Below are positions 1-8,222 of a stretch of DNA of 53,642 nt, one piece after another. Source of the stretch: Ferrovibrio sp036381655 (GTDB taxonomy: Bacteria > Pseudomonadota > Alphaproteobacteria > Ferrovibrionales > Ferrovibrionaceae); contig NZ_DASVCJ010000060.1 in assembly GCF_036381655.1 (NCBI RefSeq), forward strand, positions 1 through 53,642, written 5' to 3'. A program made the position numbers and the translations under genes. The notes below the pieces were generated by a model, which was not told the origin of the DNA, did not search any database, and saw nothing but the letters and a program-made list of their open reading frames with translations. Each line of letters starts with the position of its first letter. The first letter of the stretch is position 1.

Positions 1-120
1 CGAAAGGCAGCTGAACGCAGTGTCGAGGCAACATGGCAACGTATCGGAAGCCTGCTGGACCGCTTCCCGCCACAGGAATGCGCAAACTATCTCAGGAACG
101 CTGGCTATGCTTCGATCTAA
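1..120 (+). mobile_element. IS630-family transposase, C-terminal end (partial)
   Basis: An open frame runs in from the left edge and stops with TAA at 118-120, giving 39 residues. They match the usual C-terminus of IS630/Tc1-like DDE transposases, with the pattern W-Q-R-I-G-x-L-L-D-x-F, then E-C-x-N-Y-L-R-N-x-G-Y. The rest of the element lies outside the window. IS630 elements insert at TA, and a TA sits at 134-135, 14 bases past the stop, exactly at the stop codon of the convergent beta-helix gene. The right end of the element is therefore probably close to 133. The call rests on recognising the C-terminal motif only. Confidence 0.75.
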
Positions 121-132
121 CGGGATTCCGGT

Positions 133-1383
133 CTAGGCGCCGACCAGCGCGCCATCCTCATCCGATTGAGGATCTCCCTTCTTGATCCGGAGGCGGCCGC
201 GGCCATCGACCCAGAGGCGATATTCGCCGAGCCGGGGCAGATTGCGACTGCGGTAATCGCTGCCCAAGCGGATGCCGCTGCCATTGCCGCCGATCTCGAT
301 CGGCTCGAAGCCATTCTCGGTGTCCACGCGCCCGGTGCAGCCGAGCAAGGTGATCTGCGCTTTCTCGCGGCTTCCATTCAGCCTGGCCAGGCCAGCTTGC
401 TTGGCCTTACCCCCGCCAAAGCCGGTGCAACCGACCATCACCAGATGGCTGATGATGAAGCTGCGGACCAGATGCGTCTGCTGGTAGACCGAGTAGGCGG
501 TACAGCCGATCATGGTGCCGAAATTCTTGATCATGGCGCCGGCATCGCCCTGCGAGAAATCCCTCGCGCCTTGATGATTGTTTTCGAAGCCGCAATTGGA
601 CAGCAGGGTACAGCCATTATCCGCCAGCAATCCGAATTGGCGATTGAGCAGGAAATAGCAGCCATGAAAGCTGACGTCGTAGCATCGGTTGACCATCGCG
701 GCGCCATGCTCGCCATTATTGCCGAACACGGATCCGAAAACGTGAATGGCGGACAAAATGCCGCCTCCCCGGCCATGGGCGAAGGTGATCCCGTTACCCT
801 TATTGTCCCGGAAGTAGCAATTGACGAGCTGGCCTTCGAATACATTGCCAATGAGGCGGCAGCCATCGCCGCCACATCCCTGCACAACGATGTCGCGCAG
901 GCAAAAATTGTAGAAGTAGCGACCCTCAGCCTCGCAGGCGATCGAGATGCCATGACCATCGCGTCCGGAACCACGGATTTCCAGCCCTTCGACCAGAATG
1001 AAGCGAGTGGTCGCATTGCTGACCAGTTCCACCACACTGGCGCCATTGTCGATGGCCGATATCAGGCGCGCCCCATGCGCAACGATGCCGCTGAGCCGCG
1101 TAACGTTGGCACGCGGCGCAATCCGCAGCGGCCGGCTGACCCGGTATTCGCCCGGAGGGATGGTCAGCATGCCGGGGGGCTCATCGAGCAGAGCCGCATC
1201 GAAAGCACGCTGCAGCGCATGCGTATCGTCCGCCCGGCCATCTCCGACGACACCGAAATCCCTGGCCGAAAGCTGTCGGCCTACCGGCCGGTCTTCCCCC
1301 CTCCCCGTCGCCGCATGAGCCGAGGAAAGCATCCCACCGAGCGCCAAGCCGCTGCCGAGTGAAAGGAGGTCTCGTCGCTGCAT
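133..1383 (-). CDS. Tat-exported right-handed beta-helix (pectate lyase-like) protein
   Basis: This 416-residue protein begins with a twin-arginine signal (QRRDLLSLGSG, then a hydrophobic stretch ending in AHA). The mature start matches the Pectate_lyase_3/GH28-like opening: A-R-D-F-G-V-V-G-D-G-x-A-D-D-T, then I-P-P-G-E-Y. The rest is a Gly/Asn-rich repeat rich in F-x-N-N and G-C turns, as expected of a parallel beta-helix. The ATG at 1383 was chosen because the Tat signal starts there and a GAGGG precedes it; a longer in-frame extension has no such support. It lies 10 bases behind the polymerase gene and is probably the last gene of the EPS operon. A periplasmic role in trimming or modifying the polymer is likely but inferred. 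Its stop codon may have been made by the adjacent IS630 insertion. Confidence 0.8.
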   Translation of the reverse strand: MQRRDLLSLGSGLALGGMLSSAHAATGRGEDRPVGRQLSARDFGVVGDGRADDTHALQRAFDAALLDEPPGMLTIPPGEYRVSRPLRIAPRANVTRLSGIVAHGARLISAIDNGASVVELVSNATTRFILVEGLEIRGSGRDGHGISIACEAEGRYFYNFCLRDIVVQGCGGDGCRLIGNVFEGQLVNCYFRDNKGNGITFAHGRGGGILSAIHVFGSVFGNNGEHGAAMVNRCYDVSFHGCYFLLNRQFGLLADNGCTLLSNCGFENNHQGARDFSQGDAGAMIKNFGTMIGCTAYSVYQQTHLVRSFIISHLVMVGCTGFGGGKAKQAGLARLNGSREKAQITLLGCTGRVDTENGFEPIEIGGNGSGIRLGSDYRSRNLPRLGEYRLWVDGRGRLRIKKGDPQSDEDGALVGA

Positions 1384-1393
1384 CGTTTTTCCC

Positions 1394-2761
1394 TCAGTAA
1401 TGTCGAGCCAATCCCGGCTGACGCAAGCGGCCGCCGAGCCGCAGCGGCGAGAGCGGGCCTCTGGATTGCGGCAAAGGAACAACGTTCGGCGCCAGCGTTC
1501 TGCAGCACAGCGCGCCCAAACCGGCCGCCATCAGCAGGACGACCCAGGTTTTTGGCCCGACATAGGCGCCGGACGCTTGGCCGAAAATGACCCACACCCC
1601 CCAGCAGAACAGAACGCTGGGCGCTCCAATCACGCGGAGCCACAACGAGAGGGCGGCCAGTGTCGCGATGCCCCAGACCAGGCCGAGGTAGATCCAATGG
1701 AGCCAGAAGTAATTGGTCAGCACCTCGGCAGCCTTCGAGAAACCCCAGGCGGCCGAGTACATCGAGGACTTCATGAACGTGGTGGCGACCAGATCGCCGA
1801 GGAAGGGCTCGCCGGTCAAACCCGCTCCGGCCCAAGGGTAGGTTTTCAGGACCTCGAAAGCGACCATCGCCGGCCCGACCACACGGTAGAAGAAGCTGGG
1901 ATCCTGACCAGTGGCGATCTGGCTGAAGCGCTCGGCATAAATGGTCGTGCCGAGCAAGAGGAAAACAGCCAGCAGGATTGACCCAAAGATCAATATGCCG
2001 GCCCGATAGCCGGGTATTCGCAGATGCGGCGGTGTCGCCAGCGGCGTGATGAAAAAGTAATAGAGCGGCAGGATCACGAGGGACAGAAGCAAGGTCGGTC
2101 CCGGCATCACCGTCAGACCTGCAGCGAGAAACCCGACATAGACCAGGGGCTTCCAGCGCGACGTGCTTGCAAGAAACCATCCGAACAGGAAAAGAGTGTA
2201 GCCAAAAGTGACGGCTGACGGCTCGGAGGTGAACAGCTTCGGGCGAATCTTGCCATACAGAAGCTGATCGCGCAGATCCGCGTCATAAACGCCGGAGCTG
2301 TAAATTTGTCTTCTTACCGCATCGCTGATCTTGTCCAGCCCGGCATATTGCTCGAGCAGGCAGCCAACGATGATAAAGATCAGGAACCAGAAGAACAGCC
2401 GCGAAAGCTGCTTTCTGTCCGCCTCCAGGATCGTCAGGAACATCGCATAGGAAATCACCAGCGAATACACGAGCTGAATGAGCCCGGTGAAGCGTTTGCC
2501 CAGAAACTCCAGATTGGTGGCGGACAGGATGGCTGCTACGTAAATGGCGACCACGAAGAACAAGGCAGAGACATGCTGTGCTGTGATACGATCGCGCCGG
2601 CGCCAAAGCAGTACGATGCCGGCCAGTCCGGAAGGCGCCGCCGGGAAGGGGATTCTATCCGTTATGGGAATCGCGACGCCGAGATATATCCCGGCAAAGA
2701 AGATGACGAGCAGCAGGATATCGACGCCGCCGAGCCGCCGCTGTTCAGCAATAGCCATCAT
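1394..2761 (-). CDS. O-antigen ligase/Wzy-like EPS polymerase, membrane protein
   Basis: A 455-residue protein made mostly of hydrophobic helices (about 10-12), with a large loop in the second half, as in Wzy polymerases and WaaL ligases. These families share topology more than sequence, so the polymerase call rests on topology and on lying between glycosyltransferases. The start was set at the ATG at 2759-2761, which overlaps the TGA of the preceding glycosyltransferase (ATGA) and implies translational coupling. In a Wzx/Wzy pathway it would join undecaprenyl-linked repeat units in the periplasm. A ligase role cannot be excluded from sequence alone. Confidence 0.7.
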   Translation of the reverse strand: MMAIAEQRRLGGVDILLLVIFFAGIYLGVAIPITDRIPFPAAPSGLAGIVLLWRRRDRITAQHVSALFFVVAIYVAAILSATNLEFLGKRFTGLIQLVYSLVISYAMFLTILEADRKQLSRLFFWFLIFIIVGCLLEQYAGLDKISDAVRRQIYSSGVYDADLRDQLLYGKIRPKLFTSEPSAVTFGYTLFLFGWFLASTSRWKPLVYVGFLAAGLTVMPGPTLLLSLVILPLYYFFITPLATPPHLRIPGYRAGILIFGSILLAVFLLLGTTIYAERFSQIATGQDPSFFYRVVGPAMVAFEVLKTYPWAGAGLTGEPFLGDLVATTFMKSSMYSAAWGFSKAAEVLTNYFWLHWIYLGLVWGIATLAALSLWLRVIGAPSVLFCWGVWVIFGQASGAYVGPKTWVVLLMAAGLGALCCRTLAPNVVPLPQSRGPLSPLRLGGRLRQPGLARHY

Positions 2762-3945
2762 GCGGCACCAATCGCGTTCATGAGCTGACGCCCCCGGCTG
2801 GGCCAGTCGAAGGCATCCTGACAGGAGGCAAAGGCCCGGTCCTGCAGTCGATTCAAACGATCGCAATCGTCGATGACACGCAGGACGCCACGGGCCAGGG
2901 CCTCGAGGTCCGGGTATAGCAGAATGCTGTCCTCCTGCTGCAACGGGACACCGGCCACGGATCCGTACAAGGCCAGGATCGGCATCCGGTTGAAAACGTA
3001 ATCCAGCACCTTGAGCTTGAAACCGCCGCCATGGCGTTCCGGCACCAGGGCGATGCGGGATTGCCGCATGTAGGGGTCGATATCCTCTACCGCTCCCGTG
3101 AACTGGGTGGCGTGTACCCGCTGGCGCAGACGCTTAAGGAATTCCGCTTCGGCGCTGCCGACGACCTGCAGCTCCGCGCCATGCTCGGCGAAAAGCGGAT
3201 CGGCGATCGAGATGAATTCTTCCAGATTCATGCGCTTGGCGATCCAGTCGAAGCTGCCGACGATGATGGCGCGCCGCGGCAGATCCTGCGTGATACGGCG
3301 TTCGTCGAGGCGGTCGCCGTCATAGCCAGGCGGCAGAACCTCGATCGGACAGCGGATCTTTTGCTGCAGATAGAGCTTACGGTCCTCAGCCGTGATCGCC
3401 GTGACGAGATCGACGGTATCGAGCAGCGCGCGCTCCAGCATGACCGCTTTCGCCGCATCGTATTGCAGAATCTGGCGCTTGATCGGATTCTGCTGCCCGC
3501 GCGCCACTTCCGGCCGCAGGCTGGTCTCGTGGTTATGAGATACATAGACCAGCTTCGGCCGCCGGCCTGCTCCGTTATAACACTTCAGCACCGGCCGGAG
3601 CGCCCAGGCCGCGGAAATCCCATCGAACACGATCACATCGGGCGTTTCGGATGCCAGTCGGCTGGCGAGCATGCGCTGCAGGGCCGGGGTGCGGCCGCGA
3701 TCGGCGACATGCGGCAACGGCGAAAGCAGGCTCATCCAACTTGGCTTCGCCTGAAAGTCCGCCAGCCACCACCGCACCGCATCGGTCGATCGTTTGGTGC
3801 TCGCGCTCTGTCCGGGTCGCGCCAAGCCGACAACGTCAACCCTTGCCCCGCTGCCCGCCAGCGCATCGATCAGGCCACCGGAATAGACATACTGACCGTT
3901 ATGTCTCGGCTCGGGATCGGCATAGGTCACCCAAAGGCAGTGCAT
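2758..3945 (-). CDS. Glycosyltransferase, GT4-like (GT-B fold)
   Basis: A 395-residue protein with an N-terminal Rossmann-like opening (H-C-L-W-V-T-Y) and a G-G-L acceptor-side motif. The C-terminal half has the family-4 pattern: I-I-V-G-S-F-D-W, a G-A-V-E-D-I-D-P-Y-M segment, then the G-G-G-F-K-L-K-V-L-D-Y nucleotide-sugar binding loop. It probably adds a sugar to the lipid-linked EPS repeat on the cytoplasmic face. The donor cannot be told from sequence. GGAGGG lies 10 bases before the ATG, and the gene starts 18 bases after the sugar-phosphate transferase stop. It shares an ATGA overlap with the downstream polymerase. Confidence 0.8.
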   Translation of the reverse strand: MHCLWVTYADPEPRHNGQYVYSGGLIDALAGSGARVDVVGLARPGQSASTKRSTDAVRWWLADFQAKPSWMSLLSPLPHVADRGRTPALQRMLASRLASETPDVIVFDGISAAWALRPVLKCYNGAGRRPKLVYVSHNHETSLRPEVARGQQNPIKRQILQYDAAKAVMLERALLDTVDLVTAITAEDRKLYLQQKIRCPIEVLPPGYDGDRLDERRITQDLPRRAIIVGSFDWIAKRMNLEEFISIADPLFAEHGAELQVVGSAEAEFLKRLRQRVHATQFTGAVEDIDPYMRQSRIALVPERHGGGFKLKVLDYVFNRMPILALYGSVAGVPLQQEDSILLYPDLEALARGVLRVIDDCDRLNRLQDRAFASCQDAFDWPSRGRQLMNAIGAA

Positions 3946-3963
3946 GGGATGATCGCCCTCCGG

Positions 3964-5613
3964 TCAGTAGGCCTGGCGTCCGGTGAAGCCGCCGAAGATC
4001 GTCCGAAAGATGATCAGAAAATCCAACCAGATAGACCAGTTCCGGATATAATAGAGATCGTACTCGACGCGTTTCTCGATCTGCTCGACCGTCTCCGTCT
4101 CGCCTCGCCAGCCATTGACCTGCGCCCAGCCGGTGATGCCGGGCTTCATCCGATGGCGCGCGTCGTAATAGCGGACCGCCTCCTGATAGAGCAGCCCGCC
4201 GGCTTTCGCCGCCAGCGCATGGGGCCGCGGCCCCACGACCGACATCTCGCCGCGCAGGACGTTGATGAACTGCGGCAACTCATCGAGGCTGGTCCGGCGC
4301 AGAAAGGCGCCCAATCGCGTGACACGAGGATCATTCCGCTGCGTTAGCTGCTCGGCCTTGGGATCGCTCGCATGGTTGTGCATGGTGCGAAACTTCAGCA
4401 CTTCGATCAGCTGATTGTTCAATCCATACCGCTTCTGCCGGAAGAAGACGGGCCCCGGACTATCCAGCTTCACCAGCACGGCGATCACGGCCAGTATGGG
4501 CGAGATCAGCATGAGGATGATCGCCGCAACCACGCGGTCCTCGATGTTTTTCGCAATCCCGCGCCAATCCCTCAAAGGGCGCTGCTCGGCGCATAGCAGG
4601 TTCACGCCGGCAACATGCCAGGTCTCATCACCACCTCGAGCCAGGCCATTGCTGCTTAGTTGAAAACCATACTGGTCCGGACAAAGGCAGATATCGACCG
4701 CCGCCTGGCGCAGTTGCGCCATGATTTCAGCAATGCGCCGCTCCGCCGATAGCGGCAGCGCAACAATCACCATGTCGATTCCGCCATGACGCACGCGATC
4801 GATCAAATCAGCTACCGTGCCAAGCACCTTGTGGCCCATGCAGCGCTCCGGCAGACGTGCCAGCCTGTCGTCGTAGACGCCGACGACCACGACATTCCGA
4901 TCAGCCTGTGCATTGATGCGCCGCAACAGGCGCTGGCCGATGGCGCCACTGCCTAGAACGGCTATGCGCCGCTGCAGACGCCCCTGGCGGCGCCACCTGA
5001 TCATCAACAGGGCACAGACGGCGCGGGATAGCAGCGACAGGATTGCCCCATAGCCGAGCCAGGAGGCCAGCCAGGTGCGTTCGGGTCCAGCCGGAACATG
5101 GCTCAGCAAGATCACGCCACCTGCCGCCAGCGCAGCAGCGCCCCAAGCAAGCAGCAGGTGAGTGGCGGACAGGCTGAAGGATCGCACCACCCTGGTGTGA
5201 TAAGACCCGAGCAGGTGCAGAATGTTGACGACGAGCAGAGCGCCGAAAAGAGATATTGCCAGTGGCAACGGTGCGCTGGCATCCGCTCCGCCAGCCGGTG
5301 TGAATGCGGTTGCGGCGAATCCGGCGGAGAAAGCGACCGCGGCATCAAATCCGCGCAATATTCCGGCCACGACGATCAGGGAGATACGCCCCGGCAGCCG
5401 CTCCGGCTCCGTGGCAGGTGCCTGCGCCGCGCGGCGGGTCTGGACGACCGGAAACGATGCCGTTCCAGCATTGCGCAGCGCCAGCCCCGAACGCTCGACG
5501 GATGCCCTCTCGTATGCGGCATTGCGCGCCAAGGGCCCGCGCGGCTGTGGCGCATTGATGGCGGCATGGGCGCGGGCCTTGACCGCAGGCTTGGCAAGGA
5601 TTTCGAGCGTCAT
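3964..5613 (-). CDS. Undecaprenyl-phosphate sugar phosphotransferase (EPS initiation)
   Basis: A 549-residue PHPT-type initiating enzyme of the WcaJ/GumD/Pss group. About 90 N-terminal residues are cytosolic and low-complexity. Four predicted helices follow, then a Rossmann-like CoA_binding_3 domain (V-L-G-S-G-A-I-G-Q-R-L), a fifth hydrophobic segment and the catalytic bacterial sugar transferase domain. Family motifs are visible: D-S-P-G-P-V-F-F-R-Q-K-R, then K-F-R-T-M, R-R-T-S-L-D-E-L-P-Q, V-G-P-R-P and W-A-Q-V-N-G-W-R-G. Such enzymes transfer glucose- or galactose-1-phosphate to undecaprenyl phosphate, the first step of the repeat unit. The ATG at 5613 follows GAGGG by 6 bases; a TTG one codon upstream is less likely. 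A large hairpin lies about 30 bases upstream. Confidence 0.9.
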   Translation of the reverse strand: MTLEILAKPAVKARAHAAINAPQPRGPLARNAAYERASVERSGLALRNAGTASFPVVQTRRAAQAPATEPERLPGRISLIVVAGILRGFDAAVAFSAGFAATAFTPAGGADASAPLPLAISLFGALLVVNILHLLGSYHTRVVRSFSLSATHLLLAWGAAALAAGGVILLSHVPAGPERTWLASWLGYGAILSLLSRAVCALLMIRWRRQGRLQRRIAVLGSGAIGQRLLRRINAQADRNVVVVGVYDDRLARLPERCMGHKVLGTVADLIDRVRHGGIDMVIVALPLSAERRIAEIMAQLRQAAVDICLCPDQYGFQLSSNGLARGGDETWHVAGVNLLCAEQRPLRDWRGIAKNIEDRVVAAIILMLISPILAVIAVLVKLDSPGPVFFRQKRYGLNNQLIEVLKFRTMHNHASDPKAEQLTQRNDPRVTRLGAFLRRTSLDELPQFINVLRGEMSVVGPRPHALAAKAGGLLYQEAVRYYDARHRMKPGITGWAQVNGWRGETETVEQIEKRVEYDLYYIRNWSIWLDFLIIFRTIFGGFTGRQAY

Positions 5614-5644
5614 CAAGAACCCTCTTTCTGCCTCGTATCAACGG

Positions 5645-5681
5645 CGCCGGCATCGTCCCGTTCGAACCGGGAATGCCGGCG
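5645..5681. other. Strong inverted repeat upstream of the sugar-phosphate transferase
   Basis: A nine-base arm CGCCGGCAT (5645-5653) pairs exactly with ATGCCGGCG (5673-5681). Inside it, TCCCG pairs with CGGGA around a TTCGAAC loop. No T-run follows on the minus strand, so it is not a classic Rho-independent terminator. It lies in the 193-base spacer between the double glycosyltransferase and the sugar-phosphate transferase. It could be an mRNA stability or processing element within the EPS operon. The rest of the spacer shows nothing recognisable. Confidence 0.5.
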
Positions 5682-5806
5682 GATACAACTTCTGCGGCCG
5701 TTGCCTCCCAAGCAGGATTTGCCACAGCCGCAGGGGCCGGTGTTGTGACCAAGATGGGGCCCGCAAAGCCCTGATCGTCGCGAAGAAATCGTTCTGGATC
5801 TGCGGC

Positions 5807-8218
5807 CTAGGACGTGCGCAGGCTGCCGAAGACATGGGCAGCGAATGCTTCCGGCGTTCGGTCCGATACAAACTTGGCCGCCGATTTCTGATCGAAGAAT
5901 CGATCCGGTCCCTCGATCGCCAGTTTCGTCAGCGCAGTCGCCAGCAGGCTCGGCTGGGTCACATCAGCCGCGAGCCCGAGGCGATAATCCTGCACCAGGC
6001 GTCCCACCAATCCGTAATCCTGGGTCAGCAGCGGTTTTCCAGCCCTCGCCGCCCATAGCAGAACACCGCTCGAGCCGACGAATCGCTGATATGGCGCCAG
6101 CACGACGTCGCAGCGGCCGATCAGCGTCTCGATTTCCTCGCTGCTCAGCCAGCGATCCTCGATACGCAACCAGAGCTGTTTCTGCTCTTTGCGCAGTGCT
6201 GCTTCAAGTTCCGCCAATTGTCGGCTCACATCAGGCGCAACCTTGCCGGCGATGACCACCGCCACCCTGCCGGCAATATCCTCCGGCAGCAGCCGCAATG
6301 CCTCCAGCAGGGCGAGGACGCCTTTACGCGCCGTCAGAACGCCAAACATCACGAAGGTAATCCGCTCGTTCGGTATCTGAATCGACGCCGCCTTGACGGA
6401 TATCGCCATGCGGGGATGCGCCGGGTCTGGGACGGCATGGACCTTGTGCCCCCCCAGGTAGCGCTGCGCGGCATAATCCGGAAAGAACGGATCCAAGGTC
6501 AGGACGGTATCCACGGCGCGATTGAGCAGCATCATGCGATAGAGCAGCGCCTTGCGCAGGTCGCGAATGCGCTCTCGCAATGTTGGCCGATAGCTCCCGA
6601 GCGAGGGATAGTGCACCGAAGGCCGAAACAGGATTCCGCTCAGCTTCCGTCCGGAGGCGCCGAGCCCGAAGGCCAGCGGCAGGGACAGATGATCGAGCGA
6701 CAGAAAGCAGCCGGCATCGGCCCCGGTCCGGCGAAGATAGCGTCGCATCACCCACCATCGGGCAAAGCCGCTGACCGGCAAAATCGAGTGGGTGCAATAC
6801 CGCCACTCTGACCGGGTCAGGGCAATCAAATGAATCCGCGGCCGCAATTCGCTGGAAATTTCCGGTTCCAAAACAGCCTTCAACTCGCCGGAAACAACGA
6901 GCCACATTTCCTCGATCCTGTCTTCGGCCTCGATGTGCCGCATCAGATGCTCCAGCCACTCCCGCGGATGACCGTCGCGGTCCGGCTCCAGGATCAGGAC
7001 CCTGTGCCGCTGCCGCTCGAGCCGGTCGAGCATCGCAACGAACTTGGCCAACAGCCGGTCGCGGGCATGCTCTGCCTCGATGTAACGGCGTCCGCGCCGC
7101 CCCATCTCGACCCGCTCCTCCTCGGCCTCCAGAAGCTCCAGCGCGGTCCGGCAGAGCGCCTCACGGTTATCCGGCGGCACGCAGACGAAGGCGCCGGTTT
7201 CCTGAGACAGGCGCCATAGAGCGCTGCCCGGACCGGCCGTTGCAATGAACGGCCGGCCAGCGGCCATGATGCTGTATATTTTGGAGGGAATGGCGAAATC
7301 GGCGGCAAGCGGATTTTGCGGGACCAGATGGATATCGCCATGGGCAAGGCCATCGTTCAGGTCCTCCCGCGGCAGCAGGCTCTCGAAACGGATATTGGAT
7401 AATTCCCGCTGCGCCACCCAATCGGTCATGGCGCCTTTTTCGCTGCCGTCGCCACGCAACAGGATCGCCACGTCCGGTCTGGACTGCGCGATATCTTCGG
7501 CAAGCTCCAGCACCTGCCGCAATCCCTGCTTACGCCCGAAATTGCCGCTATAGAGCAGCGTCGGCGCATTTGCCTGCGCATCGGCCTGCGGCTTGATATG
7601 ATCGGTATCGACCCAGATAGGCAGGATTTCGATCGGCGTCCTCACTCCGATGCCGAGAAGCTGCGCCCGCATCTCCTGGGTCAATACCAGAACGAGATCG
7701 ACCCGGTTGAGGGTGATTCGCTCGCACCAGCGCATGATCCGCAGCATGGCGCCGGAGCGCACCATATTCAGCCCCTGCGCCAAGCCGGACTGAATGTCAT
7801 GCACCAGGGCGATATGATGGCCGCCGCGGCGGGTGGCGACCACCCCCAGCATCACGGCGAAGATCGATGGCGAAAGCGAGACGACGGTGGTGTGGCGCGA
7901 CACGCGCCCGCTCAGTACGGCGATCATGCCGACCAGCAGGAACAGGCATTCGCTGATGATTCGCAGCATTGCGGAGCGGCGCTCCGGATGCCAGCTGCGC
8001 AACCGTTCCACAGTCACATTGCCCTCGGTTTCCCGTTTCGGAACCGAAGCATTGAAACTGCGGAACTCGGCCGTATTCGGGTAATGTGCGAGTCCGGTCA
8101 GGACGGTGACGGCACGGCCCTCCCGGCCCAGCCACTCCGCCAGGTCGGTAACATAGGACGCCGAACCGATGACCTCTGGCTTATAATGCTGGGTTACAAT
8201 CAGGACTGGATCGGCCAT
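5807..8218 (-). CDS. Double glycosyltransferase: two GT-B (GT4-like) modules in one chain
   Basis: The 803-residue chain is about twice the usual length. Residues 1 to about 400 form a WcaI-like GT4 enzyme (V-T-Q-H-Y-K-P-E-V-I-G-S-A, then L-L-Y-S-G-N-F-G-R-K-Q-G and A-A-D-F-A-I-P-S-K-I-Y). From about residue 405 a new Rossmann-like start (R-V-L-I-L-E-P-D-R-D-G-H) opens a second, more divergent GT-B module with F-V-M-F-G-V-L-T-A-R-K-G and a C-terminal L-A-P-Y-Q-R-F-V-G-S-S-G donor-site loop. No internal stop, linker repeat or ribosome-binding site separates the modules. The gene starts 4 bases after the BY-kinase stop. Two consecutive sugar transfers by one polypeptide are the natural reading, though the second module could be non-catalytic. 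Confidence 0.8.
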   Translation of the reverse strand: MADPVLIVTQHYKPEVIGSASYVTDLAEWLGREGRAVTVLTGLAHYPNTAEFRSFNASVPKRETEGNVTVERLRSWHPERRSAMLRIISECLFLLVGMIAVLSGRVSRHTTVVSLSPSIFAVMLGVVATRRGGHHIALVHDIQSGLAQGLNMVRSGAMLRIMRWCERITLNRVDLVLVLTQEMRAQLLGIGVRTPIEILPIWVDTDHIKPQADAQANAPTLLYSGNFGRKQGLRQVLELAEDIAQSRPDVAILLRGDGSEKGAMTDWVAQRELSNIRFESLLPREDLNDGLAHGDIHLVPQNPLAADFAIPSKIYSIMAAGRPFIATAGPGSALWRLSQETGAFVCVPPDNREALCRTALELLEAEEERVEMGRRGRRYIEAEHARDRLLAKFVAMLDRLERQRHRVLILEPDRDGHPREWLEHLMRHIEAEDRIEEMWLVVSGELKAVLEPEISSELRPRIHLIALTRSEWRYCTHSILPVSGFARWWVMRRYLRRTGADAGCFLSLDHLSLPLAFGLGASGRKLSGILFRPSVHYPSLGSYRPTLRERIRDLRKALLYRMMLLNRAVDTVLTLDPFFPDYAAQRYLGGHKVHAVPDPAHPRMAISVKAASIQIPNERITFVMFGVLTARKGVLALLEALRLLPEDIAGRVAVVIAGKVAPDVSRQLAELEAALRKEQKQLWLRIEDRWLSSEEIETLIGRCDVVLAPYQRFVGSSGVLLWAARAGKPLLTQDYGLVGRLVQDYRLGLAADVTQPSLLATALTKLAIEGPDRFFDQKSAAKFVSDRTPEAFAAHVFGSLRTS

Positions 8219-8222
8219 AGAC

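Noticed and set aside
3031..4347. A 438-codon plus-strand open frame
   Set aside because: It is antisense to the glycosyltransferase and the sugar-phosphate transferase, both of which have clear motifs.
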